The notes: generated by a model not told the origin, from the letters alone. 64,000 nucleotides of DNA from Colwellia sp. PAMC 21821 (GCF_002077175.1 NZ_CP014943.1:434001-498000), one strand, 5' to 3'. Shown: positions 18,172-28,176, numbered from the stretch's first letter. A program made the numbers and translations.

Positions 18172-21159
18172 TTACTTAAAGCTATATCGAACGCCCAAAG
18201 TATATCTCGAACCGTATTGTCTAGCAGATAAAAATTGAGCTTCATAACGACCAAAAGACTCTTCAGTTTCGTTATTTAAGTTAACCCCTTCAACGAATAC
18301 CGTTAAGTTCTCATTAACATCGTAGTTAACACTCATATCGACTTGACCAAACTCTTTAGCAAATTGTGGAGGAGCATCAGAAGAGCCCTGACCTTGACCG
18401 ACACCAATTAAGTACTCGTCACGCCATGCGTAAGAAATCTTCACTGACAAACCGTCTTTTTCATAAAATGCTTGAAAGTTAGCTGAGTCACTTAAACCGG
18501 TTAACGGTGTTTGTGGCTCTAGATCTTTGATATCTGCAACTCTGGTTATATCATCAACATCAAACTCAACATCGCCACCAACAAATGTGGCATTTGCACC
18601 AAAACCAAAACCACTTTCACCGAATAAATGTTGAACTGCTACTTCAAAACCATCAACTTTTTTATCATCAGAATTGTTAAATGGACTGGTGATATTCCAT
18701 TCCATTAATGGATCATCTGAAGCTGGTTCAATGTAACCCTGAGCGTTTAAGGTTGCACCATTAAGCTGCATTTGAGCAAAAATTTCATCACTAGTTGGAT
18801 CTCCACCTAAATCTGCAACAGCTTGATTCCAACGTGGACCTTGATAAATATCACGCATATCATCAATTGTTGTTTTTATGCCGATATTACTAACAAAGTT
18901 TTTTACATCTTTTTTGAAGTAACCAACAGAGGCATAACTACCTTCTGCGTAGTAATACTCGACAGATAAATCAAAGTTTGTTGACTGGTATGGGTTTAGA
19001 TCGGTATTGCCTTCACCACCAACACGATTGTTAACTCTAGTACTTGCACCTAAAGTTCTACCGCCAGCTAATGCTCCTAATGGAGCACGAGTAATGGTTT
19101 TCCCCCATGATGCACGTGCTACAACATCATCAGTAAGATCAACTTTGATATCAATCATAGGTAAAAACACATCATGATCAGCTTCAACCATATAAACAGT
19201 ATTTTCACCTGGTTGATTTTGAGTATGCCACTCTGAACCACCTTTCCACCAAACTTCAGTTGGAATTGGTTGCACTACATTACTAGTCACATCAGTTTGC
19301 TCATATCTAAAACCAACATTAATTTGCACTGGGAAGTCAGCTACATCCATATCCCATAAAGAAGAAACATAAATACTATTAGTATTTTCTTCTACAGAAC
19401 CTTTAGAAAAACTGCCTTGGTCAAGGTGTTGACGATAAGCTGTTGTGTCAAAATAATCATCACCAAGCAAGTCTTGGTTTAAGTAAGCTTGCGAACGCGC
19501 AACAGCTTCATCAAAATCAAAGCTATAATAGTATCCAGCACCAATAGGGCTATCGCCATTTGAAAACTGATCTAAAAAGCCACTAGTGGTGTTGTAATTA
19601 AACATACTATCTGGGAATGCAGCAGAGTAATTTGGATTGAATAAGAAACCACCAATGAGACCACTCCAGGCATTTGAACCACCCATAATTTGCTCAGTAC
19701 GTGCAACACCAAATTTGATGTGCATTAATGGGAAGTCATAAGGATTTTCCCAAGTACCATCAATTTGTAATTGATCTACTTCAGCTTTACCCGGGCTGTG
19801 AATAAATTGGCTAAAATGCGAATCCATCTCACTAGGCGCAAGCGTTGTTGAGCCATTTTTCCAGTTAATAACACCTTGTGGGATGTCGCCAGTACGGAAA
19901 TCATAAGTTTTATTGACTAACTGATCAGATCCAAAGACTAGTGAACCTGCAGAACCCATGCCTTTATCTTTCCCATTATCAGTATTACTTTCTGAATTAT
20001 GGTAATCAAATGATAAACTTAGCTCATCGGTTGCTTGCCACTCAACATTGAAACCTATTGATTTTTCATCAACTTGGGTAGTATCCCGATTAGCAGTATA
20101 AGAACCATCGTTACCCGCTAAATCAGCATACAAAACCGTACCATTTTCATCTAATTCATAGGCATTAATATTTCCGCCATAATCGTGCCATTGGCCCCAA
20201 CCCACTGAATTATTCCCCGTAGTGGCTTCACCCATGGTGTAATCAAGTGTCATTATAAGACTTTCAAAAGGAGCATATTGAAAAGTAACATTTGCGTTAG
20301 TTCTTTCACGTTCAATATCGGCAATACCGTAGTTCATATCACGAGGAAAGAATGCGCCAGCAGCTGCGTTGGCATCACGGTTATCAACAATTTTATCAGC
20401 ATCTAATGATGAAGGAAGTGCATCATCTGGCTGAAACTGCCAACCTTGAATGTTTGCCGATTGTTGTTGAAAATCACGCTGCTGGTGAGAAAAAGATAAC
20501 GCAAAGCCAAGCGTATCATCAGCAAAGGTATTACTGTATAACGCTGAGAATTCTGGTGTTACATCATCACCTTTTTCATTTGACGAGTCATATATACCTT
20601 TCGCTGAAAGTGAGTATTTCTCTCCTGGACTTTGTAGAGGTTTAACAGTAATAATATTGACTGTTGCACCTAAACCACCACTTGGATTTTCAGCGCGAGC
20701 GGTTTTGTAAACTTCTAATGCACTAACTCCATCTGACGACAAGTTTTCTAAGCTGTATGAACGAGAATTACCTGTACCTGGCATTTGACGGCCATTAAGT
20801 GTAATTAAGTTAAAGTCAGGACCAAAACCACGTACGGTTATTTGACTACCTTCGCCATTTGAACGGCTGACCGAAACCCCGGTAATACGCTGTAAAGACT
20901 CTGCTAAGTTGGTATCTGGGAACTTACCCATTTCTTCTGCAGAAATCGCATCAACGACCCCTGACATTTCTCTTTTTACATTCATTGACCGAACTAAACT
21001 ACCGCGGATACCTGATACGGTGATGACTTCAACATTAGCTTCTTTTTCTGCTAATGCGACATCTGCTTCTGCAGCAACTAACTGTGTACTCATGCCTGCC
21101 GCTAATATTGACGATATAGTCAATGCTATACGTGTTTTGGTAAAAGTTGATTGTTTCAT
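18172..21159 (-). CDS. TonB-dependent outer-membrane receptor
   Basis: A 995-residue receptor that imports oligosaccharides across the outer membrane using TonB energy. Signal peptide residues 1-29 (cleavage near LVAA), a TonB-box-like EVITVSG near residue 44, then the plug domain (MGKFPDTNLAESLQRITGVSV, QITVRGFGPDFNLITLNGR) and a beta-barrel that ends YTLGVRYSFK with the C-terminal Phe-Lys end typical of Alteromonadales receptors. It lies between GH16 and the transporter, so beta-glucan oligosaccharides are the likely cargo. There is no SusD homologue, as expected for Gammaproteobacteria. Confidence 0.94.
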   Translation of the reverse strand: MKQSTFTKTRIALTISSILAAGMSTQLVAAEADVALAEKEANVEVITVSGIRGSLVRSMNVKREMSGVVDAISAEEMGKFPDTNLAESLQRITGVSVSRSNGEGSQITVRGFGPDFNLITLNGRQMPGTGNSRSYSLENLSSDGVSALEVYKTARAENPSGGLGATVNIITVKPLQSPGEKYSLSAKGIYDSSNEKGDDVTPEFSALYSNTFADDTLGFALSFSHQQRDFQQQSANIQGWQFQPDDALPSSLDADKIVDNRDANAAAGAFFPRDMNYGIADIERERTNANVTFQYAPFESLIMTLDYTMGEATTGNNSVGWGQWHDYGGNINAYELDENGTVLYADLAGNDGSYTANRDTTQVDEKSIGFNVEWQATDELSLSFDYHNSESNTDNGKDKGMGSAGSLVFGSDQLVNKTYDFRTGDIPQGVINWKNGSTTLAPSEMDSHFSQFIHSPGKAEVDQLQIDGTWENPYDFPLMHIKFGVARTEQIMGGSNAWSGLIGGFLFNPNYSAAFPDSMFNYNTTSGFLDQFSNGDSPIGAGYYYSFDFDEAVARSQAYLNQDLLGDDYFDTTAYRQHLDQGSFSKGSVEENTNSIYVSSLWDMDVADFPVQINVGFRYEQTDVTSNVVQPIPTEVWWKGGSEWHTQNQPGENTVYMVEADHDVFLPMIDIKVDLTDDVVARASWGKTITRAPLGALAGGRTLGASTRVNNRVGGEGNTDLNPYQSTNFDLSVEYYYAEGSYASVGYFKKDVKNFVSNIGIKTTIDDMRDIYQGPRWNQAVADLGGDPTSDEIFAQMQLNGATLNAQGYIEPASDDPLMEWNITSPFNNSDDKKVDGFEVAVQHLFGESGFGFGANATFVGGDVEFDVDDITRVADIKDLEPQTPLTGLSDSANFQAFYEKDGLSVKISYAWRDEYLIGVGQGQGSSDAPPQFAKEFGQVDMSVNYDVNENLTVFVEGVNLNNETEESFGRYEAQFLSARQYGSRYTLGVRYSFK

Positions 21160-21265
21160 GATTGCCCTACTTACTTAAAATAGTTTGTTAATAGCGACTT
21201 GTTGTACTCTGAAAAGCCGCTTAACTTTTTAATTGCTATCTACTATGCGTCTATTACTGAATTGG

Positions 21266-23914
21266 CTAGTAAATCATAACGTTGTCTAAACGATATACCG
21301 CACCTTCACCAGTACCCCATGCAGGGAAGACCATCACTACATCAATGAAACTAATATCTAAACCAGCATCAAATAGTGTTTGTAATGAGAATGTGTATGT
21401 TTGCCATTCACCAACAACAGGGTCTAGACCTTCTATACTTGTATTTAACGCAAGCTCTGCAAAAGTAGTTGCGCCATCAGATTCAATTTTAAACAACCAA
21501 GTAGATGAGGCATCGTTTGGAGCCGTTATAACTTTAAGCTCAAATTGCACCACACCACTGGCTAAAATAGCTGACGCATCAACAAATACGTCATCGTCAG
21601 CAAGAATTCCCATAACTGTAGGCTGTGCACCGATAACAAACTCAGCGGTCATACCATGGTCAGTGTCATCATTTTCAAGTGTTGGTGTTGAACCACCACA
21701 ACAATCCCAGATAGACCAACCTGTTGCAGCATCATCGGCAAATAAAACATTGATACCTGGAGCGTCAGTTGGATCGTGAATTTTCACGTTATCTAAGCGA
21801 TATATTGCACCTTCACCGGCACCCCATGCAGGGAATACCATTAGTACGTCAATAGCACTTACATCCAAACCAGCATCGGCTAAATCAGAGAGGTTAAATG
21901 TATATGTTTGCCATTGGTCTATCGCAGGAGCAACACCTTCAACACTGTCAGTTAAAGGCAGTTCAGCAAAGCTGGCATTATTATCTGATTCAACTTTAAA
22001 CATCCAAGCAGCATCGCCAGGCATTGAAGTTACTTTCATATCAAATTGAATAACACCATTAGAAAGAATGGCAGAAGCATCGAATGGCGCAGGAGTTTCA
22101 GTGTTGTCTATACGTGAAATAAAGCCCATGACTGTTGGATTAGCACCAATTGAAAATTCTGCTACGTTGCCGTGTGCTTCATCATCTAATTCAACCGTTG
22201 GCGTAGAGCCGCCACAACAATCCCACATTGGCCAGCTTGGATTTTCGTTATCAGTAAAAACTACAAGTTCAGGAGAAGCACCAACATCACCTTCAATTTT
22301 CATATTGGTAATTAAATACTCAGCACCTTCACCAGTTTGCCAAGCAGGGAAAACCATCACGACATCAATCGCACTTAAGTCTAAGCCTTTTTCTTGCAGC
22401 GTAGCTAATGAGAAAGTATAAGTTTGCCATTGACCAACCACTGGGTCTAAACCTTCAACACTGGTATTAAGCGCAACATCACCTGTATTTGGTCCGCCGT
22501 CACCAGCTTCTGCTTTTAGTAACCAAGTTGTTGCAGATGTAGGAGGTGTAACGACTTTCATTTCAAATGACAATGTGCCGTTTAAGTCCACTAGAGGAGA
22601 GGCATCAAATGGCGCTGAATCGCCAGTAAAGCCGGCAGGAAAGTGGCCTGAACGAGTGGAAAAACCTAATACGGTGCCATTGTTATCATTAATGTTAAAT
22701 TGAACTACGTCACCTTTATCTGCATCCGAAATAATGGCAGGTGTTGTGCCGCCACAACAATCCCATGCGGTCCAGTTAGCATCTAACGTGCCACCAAAAA
22801 TAGCTAGATTTTTAGCTACGCCGTCACTCGGTGGTAATGGCACTGGAGCTTTACCTTCAACAAGGCCATCTTCTGCTTTATCGTAGCCAGGTCTAACTGT
22901 TTCACAACCCTTGCCGGTTTCAGGATTAGACTGACATTGATAAACTCTTACGTAATCAACTACATATTTATTTTCCGCATGAAAAGCGCTTGCGTCAATA
23001 CCTGTTTCGTTGACGCTTTCTGGCCAACTACCACCAACGGCAAAATTAAGAATTAAATAAAAATCTTTATCAAACGGCGCCGTGTCCCAATGAGTTTTAA
23101 GTTCACCAGAAACTTGATCGAAGTATTCAGTAAACCAACCTCTATGCGCTAAGCCAACCGCTTCATCTTTACTGTTGTAACGCACTTTTGACTGACGTTG
23201 TGTCGCGTATAAATAGCCATCCATATACCAACGAATTTCACCTTCTTGCCACTCTATGGCATAAGTATGAAAGTCATCAGCAGGGCTAACACCATCAGCT
23301 AAGCTATAAGCTTTACCTGATGATGAGTTGTCAGGCCAGCTTTTACCGTAATGTATAGTGCCGTAAATATGATTTTCTGCGGTGCCATCATCTCTAGCAG
23401 CACCTAAGTTAACCGATTCAAAAATATCGATTTCACCCGAACGTGGCCATTCGCCATATTCTTCATCAGTGGGCATCATCCAAAATGCAGGCCAACTACC
23501 TTGTCCTGAAGGCACTTTAGCGCGCATTTCAACGCGACCATATTTAAAGTCTGTTTTATATCGTGTAATCATTCGCGCTGAAGTATAAGGTAAGGCAGCG
23601 CCATCTTCGGCCGGTAAAGCAACAAGGTTTAACATGCCGTCTTGTACAAATGAATTGTCTGCGCTGTCGGTGTAACATTGTTTCTCTTGGTTACCACCAC
23701 CGGCACAGTTAACTTCGTGTGTCCAATTTTGCGCATTGATAGCGTCGCCATCAAATTCGTCACTCCACACCAAGCCCCAATCACTAACGGGTTGCTGTGG
23801 ATCGATTTTATCAGGTTTTGTTTCAGTTTCAGCACTACTACCACCACACCCTATTAAGGTGATGGTTGATAGTAAAGCAAACAACTGTGTAATATTTTTT
23901 GCAGCTTTTAACAT
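21266..23914 (-). CDS. GH16 laminarinase lipoprotein with three C-terminal repeats
   Basis: Endo-beta-1,3-glucanase. Lipobox IGCG (Cys23) anchors it at the cell surface or periplasm. The GH16 domain spans about residues 46-327 with catalytic motif EIDIFE: nucleophile Glu161, Asp163 and acid/base Glu166. After a Pro-rich linker come three homologous modules of about 165 residues (about 369-541, 549-713, 720-882), each opening with WxxWDCCGG(S/T)TP and ending with VMVFPAW..GEGA.Y...N. They look like carbohydrate-binding modules of the jelly-roll type, and the paired Cys-Cys is conserved in each. It is first in the operon that continues with receptor, transporter and GH3. The ATG at 23914 gives the signal peptide directly. 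Confidence 0.93.
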   Translation of the reverse strand: MLKAAKNITQLFALLSTITLIGCGGSSAETETKPDKIDPQQPVSDWGLVWSDEFDGDAINAQNWTHEVNCAGGGNQEKQCYTDSADNSFVQDGMLNLVALPAEDGAALPYTSARMITRYKTDFKYGRVEMRAKVPSGQGSWPAFWMMPTDEEYGEWPRSGEIDIFESVNLGAARDDGTAENHIYGTIHYGKSWPDNSSSGKAYSLADGVSPADDFHTYAIEWQEGEIRWYMDGYLYATQRQSKVRYNSKDEAVGLAHRGWFTEYFDQVSGELKTHWDTAPFDKDFYLILNFAVGGSWPESVNETGIDASAFHAENKYVVDYVRVYQCQSNPETGKGCETVRPGYDKAEDGLVEGKAPVPLPPSDGVAKNLAIFGGTLDANWTAWDCCGGTTPAIISDADKGDVVQFNINDNNGTVLGFSTRSGHFPAGFTGDSAPFDASPLVDLNGTLSFEMKVVTPPTSATTWLLKAEAGDGGPNTGDVALNTSVEGLDPVVGQWQTYTFSLATLQEKGLDLSAIDVVMVFPAWQTGEGAEYLITNMKIEGDVGASPELVVFTDNENPSWPMWDCCGGSTPTVELDDEAHGNVAEFSIGANPTVMGFISRIDNTETPAPFDASAILSNGVIQFDMKVTSMPGDAAWMFKVESDNNASFAELPLTDSVEGVAPAIDQWQTYTFNLSDLADAGLDVSAIDVLMVFPAWGAGEGAIYRLDNVKIHDPTDAPGINVLFADDAATGWSIWDCCGGSTPTLENDDTDHGMTAEFVIGAQPTVMGILADDDVFVDASAILASGVVQFELKVITAPNDASSTWLFKIESDGATTFAELALNTSIEGLDPVVGEWQTYTFSLQTLFDAGLDISFIDVVMVFPAWGTGEGAVYRLDNVMIY

Positions 23915-24181
23915 AATGTATTTTCCAATTACCCAACTATTTTTGTTGTACTAAGAAAACTCGCAATGATTTTGATTATATTATTTATGCGAGTTAATTA
24001 GCAGCATAGCTCGGTAGCCATAATTGCAACTTACAACACAACTACAGACTACCCCCTGAAATCATACTGATTCAAATTACAAATAGTTACAAACAAAATG
24101 CGCTATGGTGGTTATAGCATGCGGTATGGAAGGTTTTAGATGCATATAAGGGATAAGGCGTTACAAAAGTACGACAAGGGG

Positions 24182-25012
24182 TTAAATTTGTTTAGATTCT
24201 ACAATTTTTTGTATGGTTGAACTGTAATTACGACTGACTTTTAATTGTACGTCATCACCCAATTCAAGAATACTTTCACTGTTGCGTAATGGTTTAATAC
24301 TTTTAATGCAGTTAACGTTCACTAGCGTAGATTTGTGTATGCGCGTAAATATTTTAGGGTCGAGCTGACTGACCAGTTTTTTCATGGTTATTCGCACTAC
24401 ATGAGTTTCATGGGGAGTGTGAACGCACATATAATCACCGGCAGCGTCAATCCAGCGAATATCTTTTATCGGTAAAAATACTTTTTCGTGATCATTATTT
24501 TTAATCACTAATTCCTGATTAAAAAGTGTTGGCAGCGGTAAATCAGAGGCTAACCAATTCTCTAACTCCGTTACGGCAATACCTGAAGTTTCGCCCAAGG
24601 CACGTAAAAGTTTGAACTTTTCTTTACTTGAATCTACCGGCTTAACACGCTGCATTATACGTTCTACAGTTTTTTGCAAGCGCCCTAAGTTAGCGGGTTT
24701 TAAAACATAGTCAATCGCATTAAGTTCAAAGGCTTCTAAAGCATATTCACCATAAGCACTAACAAAAACTATCATAGGTAAAATATCGGCCTGTAATGCT
24801 TGTACAACTTCAATACCATTTAACCCAGGTAAGCGTAGGTCTAGAAACAATACATCAGGGCACAAGGTTTGGCATAAATGAATAGCTTGATCACCATCAC
24901 TAGCTTCTGCGATAACTTCAATTTCTGGCAATTTCTCCAATCTTAGTCGTAATCCCTCTAAAGCAAGAGGTTCATCATCAACAATAATTGCGGTTAACGG
25001 TTTGTTTATCAT
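24182..25012 (-). CDS. LytTR response regulator
   Basis: A 276-residue DNA-binding response regulator. The receiver domain (residues 6-120) has the acidic pair Asp12/Asp13 and phosphoacceptor Asp58 (VLFLDLRLPG), and Lys in DYVLKPA. A LytTR domain fills the C-terminal part: ...DIRWIDAAGDYMCVHT, FTRIHKSTLVNVNCIKSI. These domains bind direct repeats in promoters. The gene follows the histidine kinase by 3 nt, so they form one operon. Its position directly upstream of the laminarin genes on the same strand suggests, but does not prove, that it controls them. Confidence 0.93.
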   Translation of the reverse strand: MINKPLTAIIVDDEPLALEGLRLRLEKLPEIEVIAEASDGDQAIHLCQTLCPDVLFLDLRLPGLNGIEVVQALQADILPMIVFVSAYGEYALEAFELNAIDYVLKPANLGRLQKTVERIMQRVKPVDSSKEKFKLLRALGETSGIAVTELENWLASDLPLPTLFNQELVIKNNDHEKVFLPIKDIRWIDAAGDYMCVHTPHETHVVRITMKKLVSQLDPKIFTRIHKSTLVNVNCIKSIKPLRNSESILELGDDVQLKVSRNYSSTIQKIVESKQI

Positions 25013-25015
25013 AGG

Positions 25016-26137
25016 TTAAGTTTTTTTCTCAAAAGGAATAGAAATAGAGACCATAGTACCGCCCTCATCAGTATCGGTAATATTCACTTCATAGTCACCA
25101 TTAAACATAGCACTTAATCTAGCTCTTGTATTACTCAAACCGATACCAAAACCATCACTGACCTTACCTTGGCTTTCTTGACCATTATCGACAACTTGTA
25201 TCAATAAACGATCTGTCGATTTTTTAGCGCTGATTCTAATTTTACCGCCAGACTTTCTTAATTCAATCGCATATTTAATGGCATTTTCCACTAAAGGTTG
25301 TAACAACATACAAGGTACTTGACAAGCCAATGCTGTTTTACAAACATCTATTTCTACGTTTAATCGAACGCCAAACCTGACCTTTTCAATGGATAAATAA
25401 AGCTCAATTAGCTCAAGCTCTTTTTGCAAGCTTGTTTTACTTTTGTCATTTTTATCTAATGAATAACGAAAAAATTCACACAGTTTATCAAGCATTTCAT
25501 TAGCTTTATCATTTTCGTTTTTATAAATTAATGTTGATATAGCGTTCATGGTATTAAACATAAAATGCGGATTGAGCTGATAACGCAACATTTGTAACTG
25601 GGCGTCTTTAGTCGCTGTTTGGGCGCGCAGCAACATTTCATGTTCACCTTGCAACTTAGTGTTATAAAGCATAATAAAATATATCGAGGTCCAAACAAAC
25701 ATGGTAGTTAATGAGAACATTAACCAGCCACCAAACTCTAGCGTATTCCACGCCTCATTCCATTGTTGTTGATAAACCAACATTTTGTAAAAACTTAACT
25801 TAATAACATTAAATAACAACCCTAATGAAGCCGCGGAAACAAAGCTTAACAACAAAGTTTTTTTCAGGGGTAAATGCACAATTTTTCTGATCAATTGCCA
25901 CTGTAAATAAGATAAAAGAAAACCAGTGAGGGTTTCTAGCACCAAATTTATCATCTGCCCTGAAAAATTAAAGCCTTCTAAGCCGAGTTGTGGACGAATA
26001 ATCGCTAAAAAAACCACCACGGCATAACCTAACCAACCGGTTATTTGTAAAGTCCAAAATTGATGGCTTTGCTTTGAAAAAGCTTGTGGGCCTAATTCAA
26101 GTGTACTTTCTGCATGATTTTCCACTGTTATTTCCAT
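25016..26137 (-). CDS. LytS-type sensor histidine kinase
   Basis: A 373-residue membrane histidine kinase of the His_kinase/PF06580 type. Four hydrophobic segments occupy residues about 25-150. The phosphoacceptor region is MLRYQLNPHFMFNTMNAIS; the ATPase part has N-box NAIKYA, DNG and GIGLSNTRARL. No extracytoplasmic sensor domain is visible, so it probably senses through its membrane helices. The first in-frame ATG at 26137 is used; a longer form would need a TTG 60 nt upstream. Partner of the LytTR regulator immediately downstream. Confidence 0.92.
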   Translation of the reverse strand: MEITVENHAESTLELGPQAFSKQSHQFWTLQITGWLGYAVVVFLAIIRPQLGLEGFNFSGQMINLVLETLTGFLLSYLQWQLIRKIVHLPLKKTLLLSFVSAASLGLLFNVIKLSFYKMLVYQQQWNEAWNTLEFGGWLMFSLTTMFVWTSIYFIMLYNTKLQGEHEMLLRAQTATKDAQLQMLRYQLNPHFMFNTMNAISTLIYKNENDKANEMLDKLCEFFRYSLDKNDKSKTSLQKELELIELYLSIEKVRFGVRLNVEIDVCKTALACQVPCMLLQPLVENAIKYAIELRKSGGKIRISAKKSTDRLLIQVVDNGQESQGKVSDGFGIGLSNTRARLSAMFNGDYEVNITDTDEGGTMVSISIPFEKKT

Positions 26138-26315
26138 TATAGATAAGTCAAAAAGTTGGCCATTACTATTGATAAAGATATAACAAATTGTAGCCAACGA
26201 GCAAGAAATGAGTCAAAACGAGTCATATCTGCGATAACACATCATAGAGACAATAATGAGGTTAAAAGCACTTTGCCTTTAATTGAGAAGTTTCTATTTA
26301 TAGGTTGCATTTAAA

Positions 26316-26330
26316 TAGACGATCGGTCTA
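26316..26330. promoter_or_regulatory. Probable AcuR operator
   Basis: TAGACGATCGGTCTA, a near-palindrome (arms TAGAC / GGTCTA), lies 10 nt before the acuR ATG. TAGAC-GTCTA pairs are usual operators of the TetR subgroup that includes NemR and AcuR, so it is a likely autoregulation site. Confidence 0.6.
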
Positions 26331-26340
26331 ATATATAATC

Positions 26341-26973
26341 ATGATTAAAAATAATACAGCCGCTAAACGTGGCAGGCCCGCTAAATCAGGTCGAGATAGC
26401 AGTCAAACAAAACAGGCACTAGTGCAAAGTGGTGTTGAATACTTTACTGAATTTGGTTTTGCCTCTTCTGGTATTGATCTGATCCTAAAAAAAGTATCTG
26501 TGCCCAAAGGCTCTTTTTATCATTACTTCGCTAGCAAAGAAGCCTTTGGCATCGCGGTTATTGAAGAATACAGCCGTTACTTTGCTAAAAAATTAGATAT
26601 ACACCTGCTCAATGAAAATAATAAGCCCCTCATGCGTATTGCTAACTTTGCCAACGACGCTAAAGATGGCATGGCTCGATATAATTTCAAACGCGGTTGC
26701 TTAATTGGCAACCTCGAACAAGAAGTCACCCTATTGCCAGAAAGCCATCGGCTGCAACTATTGACTACGTTTGCTGATTGGCAACAAAAAATAGCCCATT
26801 GCCTGGACTTAGCACAACAAGACAACGCCATTCCTGCTTCACTTGACTGTAAAGCCTTAGCGAGCTTTTTTTGGATGGGATGGGAAGGCGCAATAGCTAA
26901 AAGTAAATTGAGAAAAGATCTAACCCCCATCGATATTTTTATCGATACATTTTTACAATTAATAGCAAAGTAA
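26341..26973 (+). CDS. acuR: TetR-family regulator AcuR
   Basis: A 210-residue repressor. The N-terminus is basic (KRGRPAKSGRDSSQTKQALVQSG), then the helix-turn-helix IDLILKKVSVPKGSFYHYFASKEAFG. The C-terminal ligand domain contains RGCLIGNLEQEV and FFWMGWEGAI, characteristic of the AcuR/TetR_C_16-like group. In Rhodobacter AcuR represses the acu genes and is released by acrylate. The gene is 45 nt before acuI in the same direction, which is the known acuR-acuI arrangement. An operator-like palindrome sits in front of it. Confidence 0.85.
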   Translation: MIKNNTAAKRGRPAKSGRDSSQTKQALVQSGVEYFTEFGFASSGIDLILKKVSVPKGSFYHYFASKEAFGIAVIEEYSRYFAKKLDIHLLNENNKPLMRIANFANDAKDGMARYNFKRGCLIGNLEQEVTLLPESHRLQLLTTFADWQQKIAHCLDLAQQDNAIPASLDCKALASFFWMGWEGAIAKSKLRKDLTPIDIFIDTFLQLIAK

Positions 26974-27018
26974 TTTTTTTAACTATTTATAGACCAGCAA
27001 ATTTAATTGGAGAGAATA

Positions 27019-28005
27019 ATGTTTAAAAGTTTAGTGATTGATAAAAATGATAGCCAAGGCTATCACACCACTATTAAAGAACTTAGTGATGAAGATTTAA
27101 ATGATGGTGACGTGCTTATCAAAGTACTTTATAGCACCATCAACTACAAAGACGCCTTAGCTATTACCGGTAAGGTGCCGGTAATTAGACGTTTCCCGAT
27201 GATACCGGGTATAGATTTAGTTGGTGTTGTTGAGCAATGTGATAATGATAAATTTAACATTGGTGATCATGTTTTATTAAATGGTTACGGTGTCGGCGAA
27301 AAGTATCTGGGCGGTTTATCGCAAAAAGCGCGTATTAAGAGCGAGTTTCTCATTCCATTACCAGAAGGAATTACACCATTTAATTCCATGGCCATTGGTA
27401 CTGCAGGATACACGGCGATGCTTTGCGTTATGGCATTAGAAAAACACGGTATTACCCCAGAAAGTGGTAATATTTTAGTCACGGGTGCAACCGGTGGTGT
27501 TGGCAGTTTTGCCATTAGAATTTTGGCTGAATTAGGCTATACCATTACCGCGTCAACGGGCAGTGAACAACAAGCTGCTTATTTAAAGAAATTAGGTGCA
27601 AAAGAGATAATTGACCGTGCAGAATTATCAGCCCCAGGTAAACCTCTGATGAAAGAACGTTGGGCTGCGGCTATTGATTCTGTTGGTAGTACAACCCTTG
27701 CCAATGTTTGCGCTAGTATTAATTACGGCGGTTGTGTTGCCGCTTGTGGTTTAGCACAAGGAATGGATTTTCCATCAACGGTAGCACCTTTCATTTTAAG
27801 AGGCGTTTCGTTAATAGGTATTGATAGTGTTATGCGCTCTCAACAAGATAGGTTAGACGCATGGAGTCGACTTGAACAGACGCAATTAGCTGAGAAAATG
27901 TCACAAATCGCGACCACGGTTAGCCTACATGATGCTATAGCCGTTGCTGATAAGTTACTTAATGGTGAGGTTACCGGACGCGTTGTTGTTGATGTAAACG
28001 CTTAA
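27019..28005 (+). CDS. acuI: Acrylyl-CoA reductase (NADPH) AcuI
   Basis: Reduces toxic acrylyl-CoA to propionyl-CoA with NADPH. It belongs to the YhdH/AcuI group of medium-chain reductases; 328 residues against about 324-330 for the family. Signatures: STINYKDALAITGK at the N-terminus, PGIDLVGVV, GLSQKARI, the cofactor loop GATGGVGSFA near residue 150, and GLAQGMDFPSTVAPFILRGVSLIGIDSV. ATG 27019 has GGAGAG 5 nt upstream and is preferred to a TTG four codons earlier. With acuR it handles acrylate from DMSP cleavage; no DMSP lyase gene is in this window. The stop codon lies in a 16-bp tandem repeat. Confidence 0.92.
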   Translation: MFKSLVIDKNDSQGYHTTIKELSDEDLNDGDVLIKVLYSTINYKDALAITGKVPVIRRFPMIPGIDLVGVVEQCDNDKFNIGDHVLLNGYGVGEKYLGGLSQKARIKSEFLIPLPEGITPFNSMAIGTAGYTAMLCVMALEKHGITPESGNILVTGATGGVGSFAIRILAELGYTITASTGSEQQAAYLKKLGAKEIIDRAELSAPGKPLMKERWAAAIDSVGSTTLANVCASINYGGCVAACGLAQGMDFPSTVAPFILRGVSLIGIDSVMRSQQDRLDAWSRLEQTQLAEKMSQIATTVSLHDAIAVADKLLNGEVTGRVVVDVNA

Positions 28006-28048
28006 ATAGGTAATTACTTAAATAGGTAAAGACTTAAATAGCTAAACG
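28001..28048. repeat. Tandem repeat, 3 x 16 bp, starting at the acuI stop
   Basis: CTTAAATAGGTAATTA, then two diverged copies in tandem. The first copy includes the acuI stop codon. Confidence 0.8.
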
Positions 28049-28176
28049 CTAGGTATGGAGTTCCAATACTTCTGTATCTAGCGTTTTAACAAAAGCTGTG
28101 AGTCATCAATGTTACAACTCGCTGTTGTCTATTTTTAGACATGAAGAATAAACAGGTAATGAATCACTTGGGTTAA

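Noticed and set aside
21282..22421. Long frames antisense to the GH16 repeats
   Set aside because: They mirror the repeated modules on the opposite strand; composition is explained by the GH16 coding sequence.
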